Source: Mesorhizobium sp. M2E.F.Ca.ET.219.01.1.1
GTDB taxonomy: Bacteria > Pseudomonadota > Alphaproteobacteria > Rhizobiales > Rhizobiaceae
Reading direction: 5' to 3'
DNA: 64,000 nucleotides
NCBI RefSeq assembly: GCF_004016445.2
Contig: NZ_SADT02000001.1
Location: forward strand, 1,903,630-1,967,629
In this document: positions 11,623 through 21,674 of the stretch, one piece after another
Layout of the letters: the number at the start of each line of letters is the position of its first letter
Position numbering within the stretch: position 1 is the first letter of the stretch
Position numbers and translations under genes: made by a program
The notes under the pieces: model-generated
What the model was told of the DNA's origin: nothing
The model's input: only the letters and a program-made list of their open reading frames with translations
Databases searched by the model: none

Positions 11623-12240
11623 ATGAGCAAGCGCGAATCCGCGAAATACAAGATCGACCGCCGCCTTGGCGAAAACATCTGGGGCCGCCCGAAGTCCCCG
11701 GTCAACAAGCGTGAATACGGCCCCGGCCAGCACGGCCAGCGCCGCAAGGGCAAGCTTTCCGACTTCGGCCTGCAGCTGCGCGCCAAGCAGAAGCTGAAGG
11801 GTCACTATGGCGACGTTTCGGAAAAGCAGTTCCGCAAGGTCTATGAAGAGGCCAACCGCCGCAAGGGCGACACCTCCGAGAACCTGATCGGCCTGCTGGA
11901 GTCGCGCCTCGACGCGATCGTCTACCGCGCCAAGTTCGTGCCGACCATCTTCGCCGCCCGTCAGTTCGTCAACCACGGCCATGTCAACGTCAACGGCAAG
12001 CGCACCAACATCGGTTCGTATCGCTGCAAGCCGGGCGACGTCATCGAGGTGCGCGAGAAGTCGAAGCAGCTCGTGATCGTGCTGGAATCGGTCGCTCTCG
12101 CCGAGCGCGACGTCCCGGACTACATCGAAGCCGACCACAACAAGATGACCGCGACCTTCGCGCGCGTTCCCGGCCTCTCGGACGTTCCGTTCGCCGTGCA
12201 GATGGAACCGAACCTGGTCGTCGAATTCTACTCGCGCTGA
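11623..12240 (+). CDS. rpsD: Small ribosomal subunit protein uS4
   Basis: Primary 16S rRNA-binding protein that starts 30S assembly. At 205 residues it has the usual family length. The N-terminal rRNA-binding arm ([20 protein letters not shown]) is the alphaproteobacterial form without the zinc Cys motif. The S4 RNA-binding domain begins around [13 protein letters not shown] (about residue 93) and includes [22 protein letters not shown] at 11611-11617 supports the ATG at 11623. It is a single gene here, separate from the alpha operon, with its own terminator at 12266-12293. Confidence 0.97.
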   Translation: MSKRESAKYKIDRRLGENIWGRPKSPVNKREYGPGQHGQRRKGKLSDFGLQLRAKQKLKGHYGDVSEKQFRKVYEEANRRKGDTSENLIGLLESRLDAIVYRAKFVPTIFAARQFVNHGHVNVNGKRTNIGSYRCKPGDVIEVREKSKQLVIVLESVALAERDVPDYIEADHNKMTATFARVPGLSDVPFAVQMEPNLVVEFYSR

Positions 12241-12265
12241 TCGAACTCAATCAGCCGCAACATCC

Positions 12266-12293
12266 AAGGCCGCCCTCGAGGCGGCCTTTTCTT
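12266..12293 (+). terminator. Rho-independent terminator of rpsD
   Basis: A 9-bp stem (AAGGCCGCC / GGCGGCCTT) with a CTCGA loop is followed by TTCTTTG, 25 nt after the rpsD stop. Confidence 0.85.
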
Positions 12294-12348
12294 TGTTCGC
12301 TATGTCCGGTAAGCCGTGCGCCAACAGGACCCCGTGGGCACCAGCGCC

Positions 12349-13239
12349 ATGAACATGCTGCCAGATGTGAAATCCCTGGAACCGATCGACGATGAGGCCG
12401 ATGGCGGCTTCCATCCGCTGTTTCGCGAGGTGCCGTCCTCGGTCGAATTCAACAAGCTGCGCAAGCGGCTGTTGAGGCTCACCCGCCAGGCGATCGAGGA
12501 TTTCGCCATGGTGAAGCCCGGCGAGCGCTGGCTGGTGGCGCTTTCCGGCGGCAAGGATTCCTACGGCCTGCTGGCGCTGCTGCTCGACCTCAAATGGCGC
12601 GGCCTGCTCCCCGTGGATCTGCTTGCCTGCAATCTCGACCAGGGCCAGCCGAATTTCCCGAAACATATCCTGCCCGACTATCTCAACGCCAACGGCATCG
12701 CGCATCGCATCGAATACCAGGACACCTATTCGGTGGTGACCGACAAGCTGCCCGAGGGCAGCACCTATTGCTCGCTCTGCTCGCGGCTCAGGCGCGGCCA
12801 TCTCTATCGCATCGCGCGCGAGGAGGGGTGCTCGGCGCTGGTGCTTGGCCACCACCGCGAGGACATACTCGAAACCTTCTTCATGAACCTGTTTCATGGT
12901 GGTCGCCTTGCCGCCATGCCGCCCAAGCTCCTCAATGACGAGGGCGACGTCATGGTGTTGCGGCCGCTCGCCTACAGCGCCGAGGCCGACCTCGAGAAAT
13001 TCGCCAACGCGATGAAATTCCCGATCATTCCCTGTGACCTGTGCGGCAGCCAGGAAGGGCTGCAGCGCAACGCCATGAAGGCGATGCTCGACGACATCGA
13101 GAAGCGCATGCCGGGCCGCAAGGATACGATGATCCGCGCCATGACCAATGTGCGGCCCTCGCATCTCCTGGACAGGAAGCTGTTCGACTTCGCGAGGCTC
13201 GCCACGAACCCAGGACAAGACATTTCCGATGACATTTGA
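12349..13239 (+). CDS. ttcA: tRNA 2-thiocytidine biosynthesis protein TtcA
   Basis: ATP- and Fe-S-dependent enzyme that thiolates cytidine 32 of tRNAs. The PP-loop SGGKDS (about residues 66-71) activates the target base with ATP. The paired Cys motifs CSLC (about residues 142-145) and CDLC (near 228-231) bind the [4Fe-4S] cluster. [15 protein letters not shown] is the family helix after the first pair. The start is uncertain: I chose the ATG at 12349 (296 residues), but the GTG at 12316 or the ATG at 12355 are possible, and none has a good ribosome-binding site. It overlaps the next gene by 11 nt. Confidence 0.93.
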   Translation: MNMLPDVKSLEPIDDEADGGFHPLFREVPSSVEFNKLRKRLLRLTRQAIEDFAMVKPGERWLVALSGGKDSYGLLALLLDLKWRGLLPVDLLACNLDQGQPNFPKHILPDYLNANGIAHRIEYQDTYSVVTDKLPEGSTYCSLCSRLRRGHLYRIAREEGCSALVLGHHREDILETFFMNLFHGGRLAAMPPKLLNDEGDVMVLRPLAYSAEADLEKFANAMKFPIIPCDLCGSQEGLQRNAMKAMLDDIEKRMPGRKDTMIRAMTNVRPSHLLDRKLFDFARLATNPGQDISDDI

Positions 13240-14056
13240 CGATCACGCGATCGACTGGCTGGCCGACCTTCTCGCCGATGCAGCCAGGGTTGAAATCATG
13301 CCGCGTTTCCGGCGGCTGGGCGAAGGCGACGTTCGCCAGAAGACCTCCGCCGCTGACCTGGTGACGGAAGCGGACGTCAATGCCGAGAGGCTGATCACCG
13401 CCCGGCTGCGCGAGCGCTATCCAGACGCAATGGTGGTCGGCGAGGAGGCCTGCTCCGACAATCCGGCGCTGCTGTCGGGCCTTGGCGATGCCGCGCTTGC
13501 CTTCGTCATCGATCCGGTAGACGGCACCTTCAATTTCGCCTCCGGCGTGCCGCTGTTCGGCGTCATGGCAGGTGTCGTCGTCAATGGCGAGACCGTCGCC
13601 GGCATCATCCACGATCCGGTCGGCAAGGACTGGCTGATCGGAGCCAAGGGCGCCGGCAGCCATATCCGCCACGCGCATGGCGCGCTGGAGAAGGTCCGCG
13701 TCGCGGCGCCGGTGCCGATCGCGCAGATGACCGGCGCCGTTTCCTGGCAGTTCCTCCAAGAGCCTGAACGCTCGCGGCTCGCCCGCAACCAGACCAAGAC
13801 GCTGTCGCAGTTCGCCTATCGCTGCGCGGCGCATGAATACCGGCTGCTTGCGAGCGGTCATGCCCATTTTGTGCTCTACAACAAGCTGATGCCCTGGGAT
13901 CATCTCGCCGGCGCGCTGATCCATCAGGAAGCCGGCGGCCATGTCGCGCGCGTTGACGGCAGCGCCTACCTGCCGTCGCATGTCGACGGCGGCCTGCTGG
14001 TCGCGCCGGACAGGAAAAGTTGGGACGAGTTGCGCCGCGAGCTCTGGGCTGAATAG
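13229..14056 (+). CDS. Inositol monophosphatase family protein
   Basis: Mg2+-dependent phosphatase of the IMPase/CysQ/FBPase superfamily, 275 residues. The metal-binding motifs are clear: VGEEA (about residues 68-72), [13 protein letters not shown] (about 92-104), and a third near [17 protein letters not shown] (about 218-234). The substrate is not evident and could be myo-inositol 1-phosphate, histidinol phosphate or PAP. The ATG at 13229 lies inside the end of ttcA, so translation is probably coupled, although the two functions have no obvious link. A GC hairpin follows the stop. Confidence 0.88.
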   Translation: MTFDDHAIDWLADLLADAARVEIMPRFRRLGEGDVRQKTSAADLVTEADVNAERLITARLRERYPDAMVVGEEACSDNPALLSGLGDAALAFVIDPVDGTFNFASGVPLFGVMAGVVVNGETVAGIIHDPVGKDWLIGAKGAGSHIRHAHGALEKVRVAAPVPIAQMTGAVSWQFLQEPERSRLARNQTKTLSQFAYRCAAHEYRLLASGHAHFVLYNKLMPWDHLAGALIHQEAGGHVARVDGSAYLPSHVDGGLLVAPDRKSWDELRRELWAE

Positions 14057-14070
14057 GACCTGCGCCCCGG

Positions 14071-14089
14071 CCGGCAACCTGCCGGCCAG
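14071..14089. terminator. Hairpin between convergent genes
   Basis: A perfect 8-bp stem (GGCCGGCA / TGCCGGCC) with a 3-nt loop lies between the convergent IMPase and MFS genes. No T tract follows on either strand, so termination is likely but not certain. Confidence 0.45.
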
Positions 14090-14097
14090 ACGGCAAT

Positions 14098-15366
14098 CTA
14101 GTGCAGATCGGTGACGTGGCCCGAAACGGGGGGATTGTGGGGCTGGAACATCCTGCCCCGCTCGGCGATCAGGATCATCAGCAAGGCCGCGACCGAGACG
14201 CTGCAGAAGCCGGCGGCCAGAGGCGTCACCGTGCCGTTATAGGCCTGGCCGATCGCCGCGCCGATCAGGGCGCCGAGAAAAGTCTGCATGAAGCCAAGGA
14301 TGGATGCGGCCGTGCCGGCGAGTTCGCCGAGCGGCTCCATGGCCAGGGCGTTGAAATTCGCGCCCAGTCCGCCGAATGGCAGCATCGCGCCGGCAAAGAA
14401 GGTGACGAAGAGCCAGAGCGGCATCTGCATCTCCAGCGAGACCACCAGCCAGGCCAGGCTGATGCACAGGAAGATAAGCAGCGCGCCCTGCGACAGGCGG
14501 CGCATGCCAATCTGTCCGACCAGCCGCGAATTGAGATAGTTGGAGAAGGCAAGCACGGCGGCGACGCCGGCAAAGATCAGCGGGAACAATTCGCCGACAT
14601 GGAAGATGTCGATATAGATTTGCTGCGCCGAACTGATGAAGCCGAACATGGCGGCGAAGATGAACGTGCTGGCAAAGGCATAGCAAAGCGTGAGCCGGTT
14701 GGTGAGCACGATGCGGAAGCCGCCGAGCACGGATCCTACCGTGAGCGAGCGGCGATATTCGGGATGCAGCGTCTCCGGCAGGCGCAGCAGAGCCCAGGTC
14801 GAAACGATCAGCGCGCCGATAGCCATGGTCACGAAAATCCAGTGCCAGCTGGCGAACAGCATGACGAACTGGCCGATGCTTGGAGCGATGACGGGGATGG
14901 CCATGAACACCATGAAGATCAGCGACATCACCTCGGCCATACGCCGGCCTTCGAACGTGTCACGCACGATCGAGACGGCGATGACGCGGGTTGCGGCCGC
15001 GCCGATACCCTGGATGAGACGCCAGGTCAGCAACAGGGCGAAACTGGGCGCTATGGCGGCGGCGGCCGCGGCCACGACATAGACAACCAGGCCAAAGACC
15101 AGTGGCGCGCGGCGTCCAAAGCGATCCGAAATGGGCCCGAACAAAAGCTGTCCGCCGCCGAAGCCGAGCATATAGGCGGTGATGACATATTGGCGGTGGT
15201 TCTCGCTCTCGACGCCGAGCGAGGCGCCGATCTGCTGCAACGCCGGCAGCATGATGTCGATGGCCAAGGAGTTGAGCGCCATCAGCGCTGCGCACAGCGC
15301 GATGAATTCCCAGCGCGGAATGGGCAAGCTGCTTGCCCGTTGCGACGCTTCTACCTGCTTGTCCAC
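14098..15366 (-). CDS. MFS drug-efflux transporter, Bcr/CflA type
   Basis: Inner-membrane proton-driven exporter of 422 residues with about 12 hydrophobic segments. The MFS signature between helices 2 and 3 reads GPISDRFGRRAPLVFG (about residues 78-93). The drug:H+ antiporter motif in helix 5 is represented by the VIAPSIGQFVMLFASWHWIF region, a common pattern in Bcr/CflA proteins. The substrate cannot be told from sequence. It lies 155 nt downstream of grxD on the same strand and may be read from that promoter or its own. Confidence 0.88.
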   Translation of the reverse strand: MDKQVEASQRASSLPIPRWEFIALCAALMALNSLAIDIMLPALQQIGASLGVESENHRQYVITAYMLGFGGGQLLFGPISDRFGRRAPLVFGLVVYVVAAAAAAIAPSFALLLTWRLIQGIGAAATRVIAVSIVRDTFEGRRMAEVMSLIFMVFMAIPVIAPSIGQFVMLFASWHWIFVTMAIGALIVSTWALLRLPETLHPEYRRSLTVGSVLGGFRIVLTNRLTLCYAFASTFIFAAMFGFISSAQQIYIDIFHVGELFPLIFAGVAAVLAFSNYLNSRLVGQIGMRRLSQGALLIFLCISLAWLVVSLEMQMPLWLFVTFFAGAMLPFGGLGANFNALAMEPLGELAGTAASILGFMQTFLGALIGAAIGQAYNGTVTPLAAGFCSVSVAALLMILIAERGRMFQPHNPPVSGHVTDLH

Positions 15367-15520
15367 GGCAAAGTCCGATCTTTCGAACGAACAAGCGCCG
15401 GCTGGCCGGCGCGGTTCGTCTCATCCCCGCGATGCGGGTTCATAATGCCGAGGTGGGGGCGCCCTCAGGCGATGCTTGCCAGCCGAAGGCTTAGCCTCCG
15501 CGCCGGCGCGCAAGATTGAT

Positions 15521-15856
15521 TCAGGCCGCGCCTTTGACGCTGACGCCCTTTTCGACCAGGAAGTCCTGCAACTCGCCGGCCTGGAACATTTCACGCACGA
15601 TGTCGCAACCGCCGACGAATTCGCCCTTCACATAGAGCTGCGGGATGGTCGGCCAGTTGGAATAGTCCTTGATGCCCTGGCGCAGTTCGGCCGAGTCGAG
15701 CACGTTGACGCCTTTGTAGTCGGCCCCGATGTAATCGAGGATCTGCACCACCTGGCCGGAAAAGCCGCATTGCGGGAAGCCCGGGGTGCCCTTCATGAAG
15801 AGCACGACGTCGTTGCTCTTCACTTCATTGTCGATGTAGTCGCTGATGCCGGTCAT
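15521..15856 (-). CDS. grxD: Monothiol glutaredoxin Grx4/GrxD
   Basis: CGFS-type glutaredoxin of 111 residues that binds and transfers [2Fe-2S] clusters with BolA partners. The active site reads PQCGFS (about residues 28-33). The glutathione-binding elements are [26 protein letters not shown] and the C-terminal helices. AAAGGA before the ATG at 15856 supports this start against the longer frame beginning at 15988. It sits 150 nt downstream of a bolA gene on the same strand, the classic Grx4-BolA pair. A role in Fe-S delivery or iron sensing follows from the family. Confidence 0.95.
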   Translation of the reverse strand: MTGISDYIDNEVKSNDVVLFMKGTPGFPQCGFSGQVVQILDYIGADYKGVNVLDSAELRQGIKDYSNWPTIPQLYVKGEFVGGCDIVREMFQAGELQDFLVEKGVSVKGAA

Positions 15857-16006
15857 GGACAATCCTTTCACGCCTGTGGGAGTCAGGCTCGAAGCATATC
15901 CATCAAATAAACCCATAGGGTGGCTGAAACAAGACGTTAGCCGAGACACCGGCCCAATGGCGCAAGGGATAGCGCGATTTTGGGCCAAGCCCCGGGACGA
16001 TAGCGC

Positions 16007-16240
16007 TCAATCCGGGACGCTAGTCTGCAGCGCCAGCGCATGCAGCACGCCGCCCATATTGCCCTTCAGCGCGTCATAGACCATCTGGTGCTGCTGGACA
16101 CGGCTCTTGCCGCGGAAACTCTCGGCCACTACTTCGGCCGCGTAGTGGTCGCCGTCGCCGGCGAGATCGCGGATCGTCACCTTGGCGTCCGGAATGCCTT
16201 CCTTGATCAGTTTTTCGATGTCGTGGGCATCCATTGCCAT
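16007..16240 (-). CDS. BolA family protein
   Basis: A 77-residue BolA/IbaG-like protein that is expected to form a heterodimer with the CGFS glutaredoxin encoded just downstream, bridging a [2Fe-2S] cluster. The fold is recognisable from DAKVTIRDLAGDGDHYAAEV, then FRGKSRVQQHQMVYDALKG, and a C-terminal HALALQT that carries the conserved cluster-ligand His. AGGA lies 8 nt before the ATG at 16240; an internal ATG two codons later is also possible. It follows the membrane-protein gene after about 110 nt on the same strand. Confidence 0.92.
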   Translation of the reverse strand: MAMDAHDIEKLIKEGIPDAKVTIRDLAGDGDHYAAEVVAESFRGKSRVQQHQMVYDALKGNMGGVLHALALQTSVPD

Positions 16241-16350
16241 GGCAAAATCCTGTCTCGTGCGCGGGCAGCTAGGCAGCACCGGTATGATCTGACTCGCGAG
16301 CCTAAAGCCTTTCCGGCCCGGATTGAAGCCGCTCCGTCCGCGACAGCGGC

Positions 16351-16905
16351 CTAAGAATTGTCCTGCTTCGAATGGACCACGCCGTCTTCGGTGATGTCAT
16401 CGCGGGTCGAGAAGGCCCGGCCGAGGCTGAAAGTCAGCACATAGAGCGGGATGTTGATCAGCAGGCCGACGATCGGAAGATAGCTCGTCATTCGCCAGGC
16501 GGACGAGAAGAAGGGTTGGCCATAGCCGTCGCAGACCAGGGACGAGCCATAGTCCCAAGTCGCTCCGATGATCGCGGCAACGACGAAGAGCTTGATGCAG
16601 GTCGCGATTTGCCGTGCCCGCGCCGGCTCCGGCGCGAGCCTGTCCCACAGCACCAGGCAGACGACCGGAACCGCATAGATCAGGGTCTGCAGGACGAGCA
16701 TCGGCAGCGCTCCGTTGGCTGCTGCCAGGAACTCGGCGCGAGTTTCCAGCCGCGGACAAACCTCGCTCGAGGTGGTCGACAGCAACAAGAAAACGAACGG
16801 GCCGAGGAACCAGAAGAAGAACAGGGACGGCCAGAAGACGACTGCGACCAGCGCCTTCGCAGTCAGCCTGGTCAACTGGCCTGGTCCATGAAGCGCGGGA
16901 ACCAA
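16351..16905 (-). CDS. Uncharacterised inner-membrane protein
   Basis: A 184-residue membrane protein with four hydrophobic segments (about residues 15-42, 68-90, 103-120 and 137-160) and a short charged C-terminus ([19 protein letters not shown]). No family is recognised. It overlaps the end of purL by 34 nt and precedes bolA and grxD, so it probably belongs to that transcription unit. The Cys residues (EVCPR, SLVCDG) are not arranged as a known motif. Co-transcription is the only functional hint. Confidence 0.6.
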   Translation of the reverse strand: MVPALHGPGQLTRLTAKALVAVVFWPSLFFFWFLGPFVFLLLSTTSSEVCPRLETRAEFLAAANGALPMLVLQTLIYAVPVVCLVLWDRLAPEPARARQIATCIKLFVVAAIIGATWDYGSSLVCDGYGQPFFSSAWRMTSYLPIVGLLINIPLYVLTFSLGRAFSTRDDITEDGVVHSKQDNS

Positions 16906-19103
16906 CCTTCATGGGCGGCCTTCAGCTCGCTCACCGGGATCGCACGGGCATCGCCGCATTTCAGCGTGCTGCCACCCGTGGTACCGATCCAAGGCGCGAA
17001 GATGCCGAGCTTGCCTTGCTCCTCGCAGATCCGGTCCCATTCCCCGCTTTGCGGATCGATCGACAGCGTCAGCAGGTAGCGGCCCTGGTCTTCGCCGAAC
17101 CAGACCGGGATCGGATCGGTGCCGGTGAGCCCCGGGATGCTGGCGCCGATGCCGGAAGCCATCGCCATTTCGGCCAGCGCTATCGCCAGGCCGCCGTCGG
17201 AGATGTCGTGCGCGGCGGTCACGATGCCGGATGCAATCAGCGAGCGCACATGGTCGCCGACGCGCTTTTCATGCGCGAGATCGACCGGCGGCGGCGGACC
17301 GTCGGCGCGGCCGTGGATGTCGCGAATATAGATCGACTGGCCGAGATGGCTGCCCCAGCTCGGCGGCGCGCCGACCAGCACGATCATCTGGCCCTCGGCG
17401 GCAAAGCCGATGCGCGCCATCTTCGACCAGTCGGCGATCAGCCCGACGCCGCCGATGGTAGGCGTCGGCAGGATGCCGCGGCCATTGGTTTCGTTGTAGA
17501 GCGAGACATTGCCGGAGACGATCGGGAAGCCGAGCGCGCGGCAGGCATCGCCGATGCCTTTCACGGCGCCGACGAACTGGCCCATGATCTCGGGCCGCTC
17601 CGGATTGCCGAAATTGAGGTTGTCCGTGGCGGCAAGCGGCAGCGCGCCGGTGGCGGTCAGGTTGCGCCAGCATTCGGCGACGGCCTGCTTGCCGCCTTCG
17701 TAAGGGTCGGCCTCGCAATAGCGCGGCGTGACATCGGAAGAGAAGGCGAGCGCCTTGGTCGGATGGCCCTCGACGCGCACCACGCCGGCATCGCCGCCGG
17801 GGAGCTGCAGCGAATTGCCCTGGATCAGCGTGTCGTACTGCTCCCACACCCAGCGGCGCGAGGAGAGGTCCGGCCCACCCAGCATTTTCAGCAGCGCGTC
17901 GGCGACATCCGCCTTGGGCGCATCATTCGCGGCGAGCGGCGCCGGCTGCTTCGCCTCGACCCAGGGGCGGTCATATTCCGGCGCCTGGTCGCCCAGCTCC
18001 TTGATCGGCAGATTGGCGACCTCATCGCCCTGATGGATGACGCGGAAGCGCAGATCGTCGGTGGTCTTGCCAACGATGGCGAAGTCGAGCCCCCATTTGC
18101 GGAAGATCGCCTCGGCTTCCTCTTCCTTCTCGGGGCGCAGCACCATCAGCATGCGCTCCTGGCTTTCCGACAGCATCATCTCATAGGCGCTCATGCGCTC
18201 CTCGCGCACCGGCACCTTGTCGAGATCAAGCTCGATGCCGAGGTCGCCCTTGGCGCCCATCTCGACGGCCGAGCAGGTGAGGCCGGCCGCGCCCATGTCC
18301 TGGATGGCGATGACGGCGCCCGAGGCCATCAGCTCGAGGCAGGCCTCCAGCAGGCATTTTTCGGTGAAGGGATCGCCGACCTGCACGGTCGGGCGTTTCT
18401 CCTCGATCTTGTCGTCGAACTCGGCCGAGGCCATGGTGGCGCCGCCGACGCCGTCGCGCCCGGTCTTGGCGCCGAGATAGACGACCGGCAGGCCGACGCC
18501 CTTGGCCTGCGACAGGAAGATGGCGTTGGTCTTGGCAAGACCCGCCGCGAAGGCGTTGACCAGGATGTTGCCATTGTAGCGGGCGTCGAAATTGACCTCG
18601 CCGCCAACCGTCGGCACACCGAAGGAATTGCCATAGCCGCCGACGCCCGAAACCACGCCGGCGACCAGATGCCGGGTCTTGGGATGGTCAGGCGCGCCGA
18701 AGCGCAGCGCATTCATCGCCGCAACCGGCCGCGCGCCCATGGTGAAGACGTCGCGCAGGATACCGCCGACGCCGGTCGCCGCGCCCTGATAGGGCTCGAT
18801 GTAGGACGGATGGTTGTGGCTCTCCATCTTGAAGACCACGCAGTCGCCGTCGCCTATGTCGACCACGCCGGCGTTCTCGCCTGGACCTTGGATCACCTGC
18901 GGACCGCTGGTCGGCAGGGTGCGCAGCCATTTCTTGGAGGACTTGTAGGAGCAGTGCTCGTTCCACATCGCCGAGAAGATGCCGAGCTCGGTGAAGCTTG
19001 GCTCGCGGCCGACCAGATCCAGAATGCGCTGGTATTCGTCGGGCTTCAGCCCGTGCGCGGCGATGAGCTCGGGGGTGATCGGCACGGAATTGGAAATGGT
19101 CAT
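16872..19103 (-). CDS. purL: Phosphoribosylformylglycinamidine synthase subunit PurL
   Basis: Synthetase subunit of FGAM synthase (step 4 of de novo purine synthesis): FGAR + ATP + ammonia to FGAM. At 743 residues it is the small PurL type that works with PurQ (glutaminase) and PurS, both encoded about 3 kb upstream. Recognisable segments are [12 protein letters not shown] (catalytic His region, about residue 46), [21 protein letters not shown], the [12 protein letters not shown] loop and the later [20 protein letters not shown] region. I place the start at the ATG at 19103; the frame continues to 19214 with a Lys/Arg-rich leader that does not look like PurL. Confidence 0.96.
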   Translation of the reverse strand: MTISNSVPITPELIAAHGLKPDEYQRILDLVGREPSFTELGIFSAMWNEHCSYKSSKKWLRTLPTSGPQVIQGPGENAGVVDIGDGDCVVFKMESHNHPSYIEPYQGAATGVGGILRDVFTMGARPVAAMNALRFGAPDHPKTRHLVAGVVSGVGGYGNSFGVPTVGGEVNFDARYNGNILVNAFAAGLAKTNAIFLSQAKGVGLPVVYLGAKTGRDGVGGATMASAEFDDKIEEKRPTVQVGDPFTEKCLLEACLELMASGAVIAIQDMGAAGLTCSAVEMGAKGDLGIELDLDKVPVREERMSAYEMMLSESQERMLMVLRPEKEEEAEAIFRKWGLDFAIVGKTTDDLRFRVIHQGDEVANLPIKELGDQAPEYDRPWVEAKQPAPLAANDAPKADVADALLKMLGGPDLSSRRWVWEQYDTLIQGNSLQLPGGDAGVVRVEGHPTKALAFSSDVTPRYCEADPYEGGKQAVAECWRNLTATGALPLAATDNLNFGNPERPEIMGQFVGAVKGIGDACRALGFPIVSGNVSLYNETNGRGILPTPTIGGVGLIADWSKMARIGFAAEGQMIVLVGAPPSWGSHLGQSIYIRDIHGRADGPPPPVDLAHEKRVGDHVRSLIASGIVTAAHDISDGGLAIALAEMAMASGIGASIPGLTGTDPIPVWFGEDQGRYLLTLSIDPQSGEWDRICEEQGKLGIFAPWIGTTGGSTLKCGDARAIPVSELKAAHEGWFPRFMDQAS

Positions 19104-19250
19104 GAGCGGCGATTTTTGTCCGTGGGAGAGGGGAGGTTCTTTGAGTCTCCTCTTATCGCAAGCTTTCGCGCGATACACCCCCACCAGATAGGGAAAGCGC
19201 CAGAAAACTGCCACTCCGGTGATGCTTAGGGGCGGGGCTTTAAGGCTTGA

Positions 19251-20660
19251 TCAGGAAAAACTGTCGTAGCCGGCGCGGCCCTCGTCGAGCAGGCGGCGGA
19301 TGACGGCGACGCCGCCGGCGACATCGTTGCTTTGCCGCGGTTGCGATATGCCGAAGCGCACGCCGTGAAAGACCTGCTCGGAGCGCCCGGCCTTGAACTC
19401 GTCCTCGTCGTCGATGAGCACGCCTTGCGCCAGGCATGCGTTCTTGAAGGTGCCGGACAGCCACGGGTCCGGCAAGGTCAGCCAGACGAAGGGGACGCTG
19501 TCCCTTGCCTTGGTGTCGAACCCCGCCAGCACGTCGCGGACGATAGCAAGGCGCGCCTGGATTTCGGCAATGCAGCGCTTGCGGATATCGCCCGCCTGAC
19601 CCGACATCACCAGCCGCGTGCCGACCTCGGCCAGCAGGAAGGGCAGGCCGCCGGTCATCATCTTGTGCGCGACACGGATGCGGTGGCGGTAGGCCGGCGG
19701 GCAGGAAAGCCAGCCGCCGCGCACGCCGGCCGCGACCGACTTCGACAGACCGCCGGCGACGATGGTGCGCTCGGGCGCATATTCGGCCAGCAACGGTGTC
19801 GGGTCGTCGGTGAGCTCGCCGTAAAGATCGTCCTCGATCAGCGCGACATTGTACTCGCGCGCAATCTTCGCGATCGCCTGCCGCCGCTCCGCCGACAGCG
19901 TCACCAGCGTCGGGTTTTTCGCGGTCGGCATCAGGAACATCACTTTTGGATGTTTCTGCGCGCAGACGCGCTCGAAATCATCCGGGTCAATGCCGTTGTC
20001 ATCAGTCGAAACCAGCGCCGTGCGGCGGCCGATCAGCCCGGCGCTGCGGGCGATCTGCGAATAGGTTAGGTGCTCGAAGACGACATAGTCGCCGGGCATG
20101 GTCAGCGCCGCGATCGCCGCCATGACCGCGGCATGGGTGCCCAGCGTCGGCACGATCGAATCGGGCGAGGGGCGGAAAGCATTGCGCGCCAACCAGCGGC
20201 TTCCAGCCTCGTACCAGCGTTCGGGAAAATCACGCGTGTAGCTCGAGATATCGTACGGATGTTCCTGCGCGGTACGCGCCAGGATGTCGGCGATCACCGC
20301 ACCCTGGCCGACATCGGGCGCGGCGGTGCTGTCGAAGCGCAGCTTGCCGCTCGGCACGTCGATGGGGCGTGTGCCTTGCAAGCCGGGCTCGACATCGGAT
20401 TTCGGGGTCTCTGTACGCTGGCCGAGCACATAGGTGCCGCGACCGACCTCGCCGCTCACCAGGCCACGTTCGCGCAGCAACTGATAGGCCCTGCCGATGG
20501 TGCCGACCGTCGTGCCGATATCGTAGGCGAGGTCGCGCTGCGGCGGCAGTTTTGCACCGGCATCGATGACGCCCTTATCGATATCTGACTCAATGCTGTC
20601 AGCAAGACGCTGGTACAGGGGACCGGAGCCAGAGGAGAGGTCAGGGAGCCAATTTGTCAT
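19251..20660 (-). CDS. MocR-type transcriptional regulator (GntR HTH + aminotransferase domain)
   Basis: A 469-residue fusion. Residues 1-80 form a GntR winged helix-turn-helix (YQRLADSIESDIDKGVIDAG, KLPPQRDLAYDIGTTVGTI, RGLVSGEVGRGTYV). Residues 110-469 form a fold-type I aminotransferase domain with the PLP lysine in GGLSKSVAAGVRGG. In studied MocR proteins the PLP domain senses an effector and rarely keeps catalysis. It faces a DUF1127 gene across 91 nt that carry GGTG-CAAT-like half-sites, so that gene and its own promoter are the probable targets. Confidence 0.9.
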   Translation of the reverse strand: MTNWLPDLSSGSGPLYQRLADSIESDIDKGVIDAGAKLPPQRDLAYDIGTTVGTIGRAYQLLRERGLVSGEVGRGTYVLGQRTETPKSDVEPGLQGTRPIDVPSGKLRFDSTAAPDVGQGAVIADILARTAQEHPYDISSYTRDFPERWYEAGSRWLARNAFRPSPDSIVPTLGTHAAVMAAIAALTMPGDYVVFEHLTYSQIARSAGLIGRRTALVSTDDNGIDPDDFERVCAQKHPKVMFLMPTAKNPTLVTLSAERRQAIAKIAREYNVALIEDDLYGELTDDPTPLLAEYAPERTIVAGGLSKSVAAGVRGGWLSCPPAYRHRIRVAHKMMTGGLPFLLAEVGTRLVMSGQAGDIRKRCIAEIQARLAIVRDVLAGFDTKARDSVPFVWLTLPDPWLSGTFKNACLAQGVLIDDEDEFKAGRSEQVFHGVRFGISQPRQSNDVAGGVAVIRRLLDEGRAGYDSFS

Positions 20661-20731
20661 GGTGACAATTTTCTATATTGCACCGCGCGATGAGTCAATC
20701 CATATCGAACCGGCGATTGGAAAGGTACAAT
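20651..20731. promoter_or_regulatory. Candidate MocR operator between divergent genes
   Basis: Three related half-sites occur: GGTGACAAT at 20661-20669, GGTGCAAT on the minus strand at 20684-20677, and GGTACAAT at 20724-20731. AATTTGTCA/TGACAATTT at 20651-20671 is also a near-perfect inverted repeat across the MocR start codon. TATATT at 20674-20679 could be a -10 element. MocR/GntR proteins usually bind such spaced repeats; the assignment here is inference. Confidence 0.45.
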
Positions 20732-20751
20732 CGAGACAAGGCAGAACGACA

Positions 20752-21000
20752 ATGGATACAATTGAGACAATTCGCTACGCTCGCCCCGCTTTTGGTGCGC
20801 AGGCTGAGCCCTTGGCCCATCGCGGCTTTGTCAGCCGGATGGTGGTTGCGCTCCGTTCCATCGTCACGCAGATCGGCGGCATGCTCGAGCGCCGGCGCGG
20901 CCGCCTCGCGCTGCTGGAGATGACGGACGAGCAGCTCAAGGATATCGGCATCTCGCGCTGCGACGCTCATCGCGAAGGCATCAGGTCGTTCTGGGAGTAG
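20752..21000 (+). CDS. DUF1127 (YjiS-like) small protein
   Basis: An 82-residue basic protein whose C-terminal half is a DUF1127 domain: RGRLALLEMTDEQLKDIGISRCDAHRE, the typical helix-turn-helix-like pattern. The N-terminal part is less conserved. Proteins of this Arg-rich family are small cytosolic factors reported to influence phosphate and carbon metabolism in Agrobacterium, possibly by RNA binding. The ATG at 20752 follows GGCAGAACGAC, and the longer frame from 20566 would overlap the MocR gene. It is divergent from the MocR gene. Confidence 0.85.
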   Translation: MDTIETIRYARPAFGAQAEPLAHRGFVSRMVVALRSIVTQIGGMLERRRGRLALLEMTDEQLKDIGISRCDAHREGIRSFWE

Positions 21001-21004
21001 TGGC

Positions 21005-21667
21005 TTATCTTTGGCTCGATCGGACGCGGGTTGCGGGCTTTGCCCGCAACCGGCCGATGCCGTGATCGATCAGCACGGCAAGCACGCTCAATCCGATGAA
21101 CAGCGCGGTGACGCCCGCAGCCGAAACGGCGACGCTGGCCGCGCCGTTCTTGGCGACGTCGAGGAACGGGTAGGGCACTTCGCCGGCGAAGGGCGCGCGT
21201 ATCAGCGCGTAGGCGAGATAGGCGAGCGGATAGATCATCCACCAGGAGATATCGCGCCAGCGCGTCGAGCCATCCGCGCCCGCAATGAGCCACCACAGCA
21301 CGAAGATCAGCGGCGTGACGTAGTGGAGCAGGATGTCGCAAAGCAGGAACAGGCCCTGCGGCTGCCAAAGCCCGGCCAGCACGGTCGCATAGACGATGAA
21401 GACCAACGTGATGGCGACCGCGACGCCGGCGCGCATGCGCTGCCCGGCGAAGGCCGGGAACCAGGCATAGCCTGTGGGCGATAGCAGCGAAGCATGCACC
21501 ATCACGGCGGCTATGTTGGTCAAGATGGTGAAGAAGCTGAAGAGAAAGACGATCGAGCCAAGCAGGCTGCGCCCTGCCGCCATCGACGCCGGAATGGTGA
21601 TCGCGGCCTGCAGGACGAGCCCTATAAGCCCGATAACCAGTCCCGCCTTCTGCAGGAACCGGCTCAT
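21005..21667 (-). CDS. Pr6Pr family integral membrane protein
   Basis: A 220-residue protein with six hydrophobic segments. Helix 2 carries the family-typical SFFTILTNIAAVMVH motif (about residues 44-58). A Trp/Tyr-rich loop reads HYVTPLIFVLWWL and RDISWWMIYPLAYLAYALIR, also typical of this family. Its biochemical function is unknown. It ends 4 nt after the stop of the convergent DUF1127 gene and starts 7 nt after the lipoprotein stop, suggesting co-transcription with purS-purQ-lipoprotein. Confidence 0.75.
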   Translation of the reverse strand: MSRFLQKAGLVIGLIGLVLQAAITIPASMAAGRSLLGSIVFLFSFFTILTNIAAVMVHASLLSPTGYAWFPAFAGQRMRAGVAVAITLVFIVYATVLAGLWQPQGLFLLCDILLHYVTPLIFVLWWLIAGADGSTRWRDISWWMIYPLAYLAYALIRAPFAGEVPYPFLDVAKNGAASVAVSAAGVTALFIGLSVLAVLIDHGIGRLRAKPATRVRSSQR

Positions 21668-21674
21668 GGCAGGT

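Noticed and set aside
16614..19229. 871-codon open frame antisense to purL
   Set aside because: Same reasoning: purL is complete and conserved, and the antisense translation has no recognisable motif.
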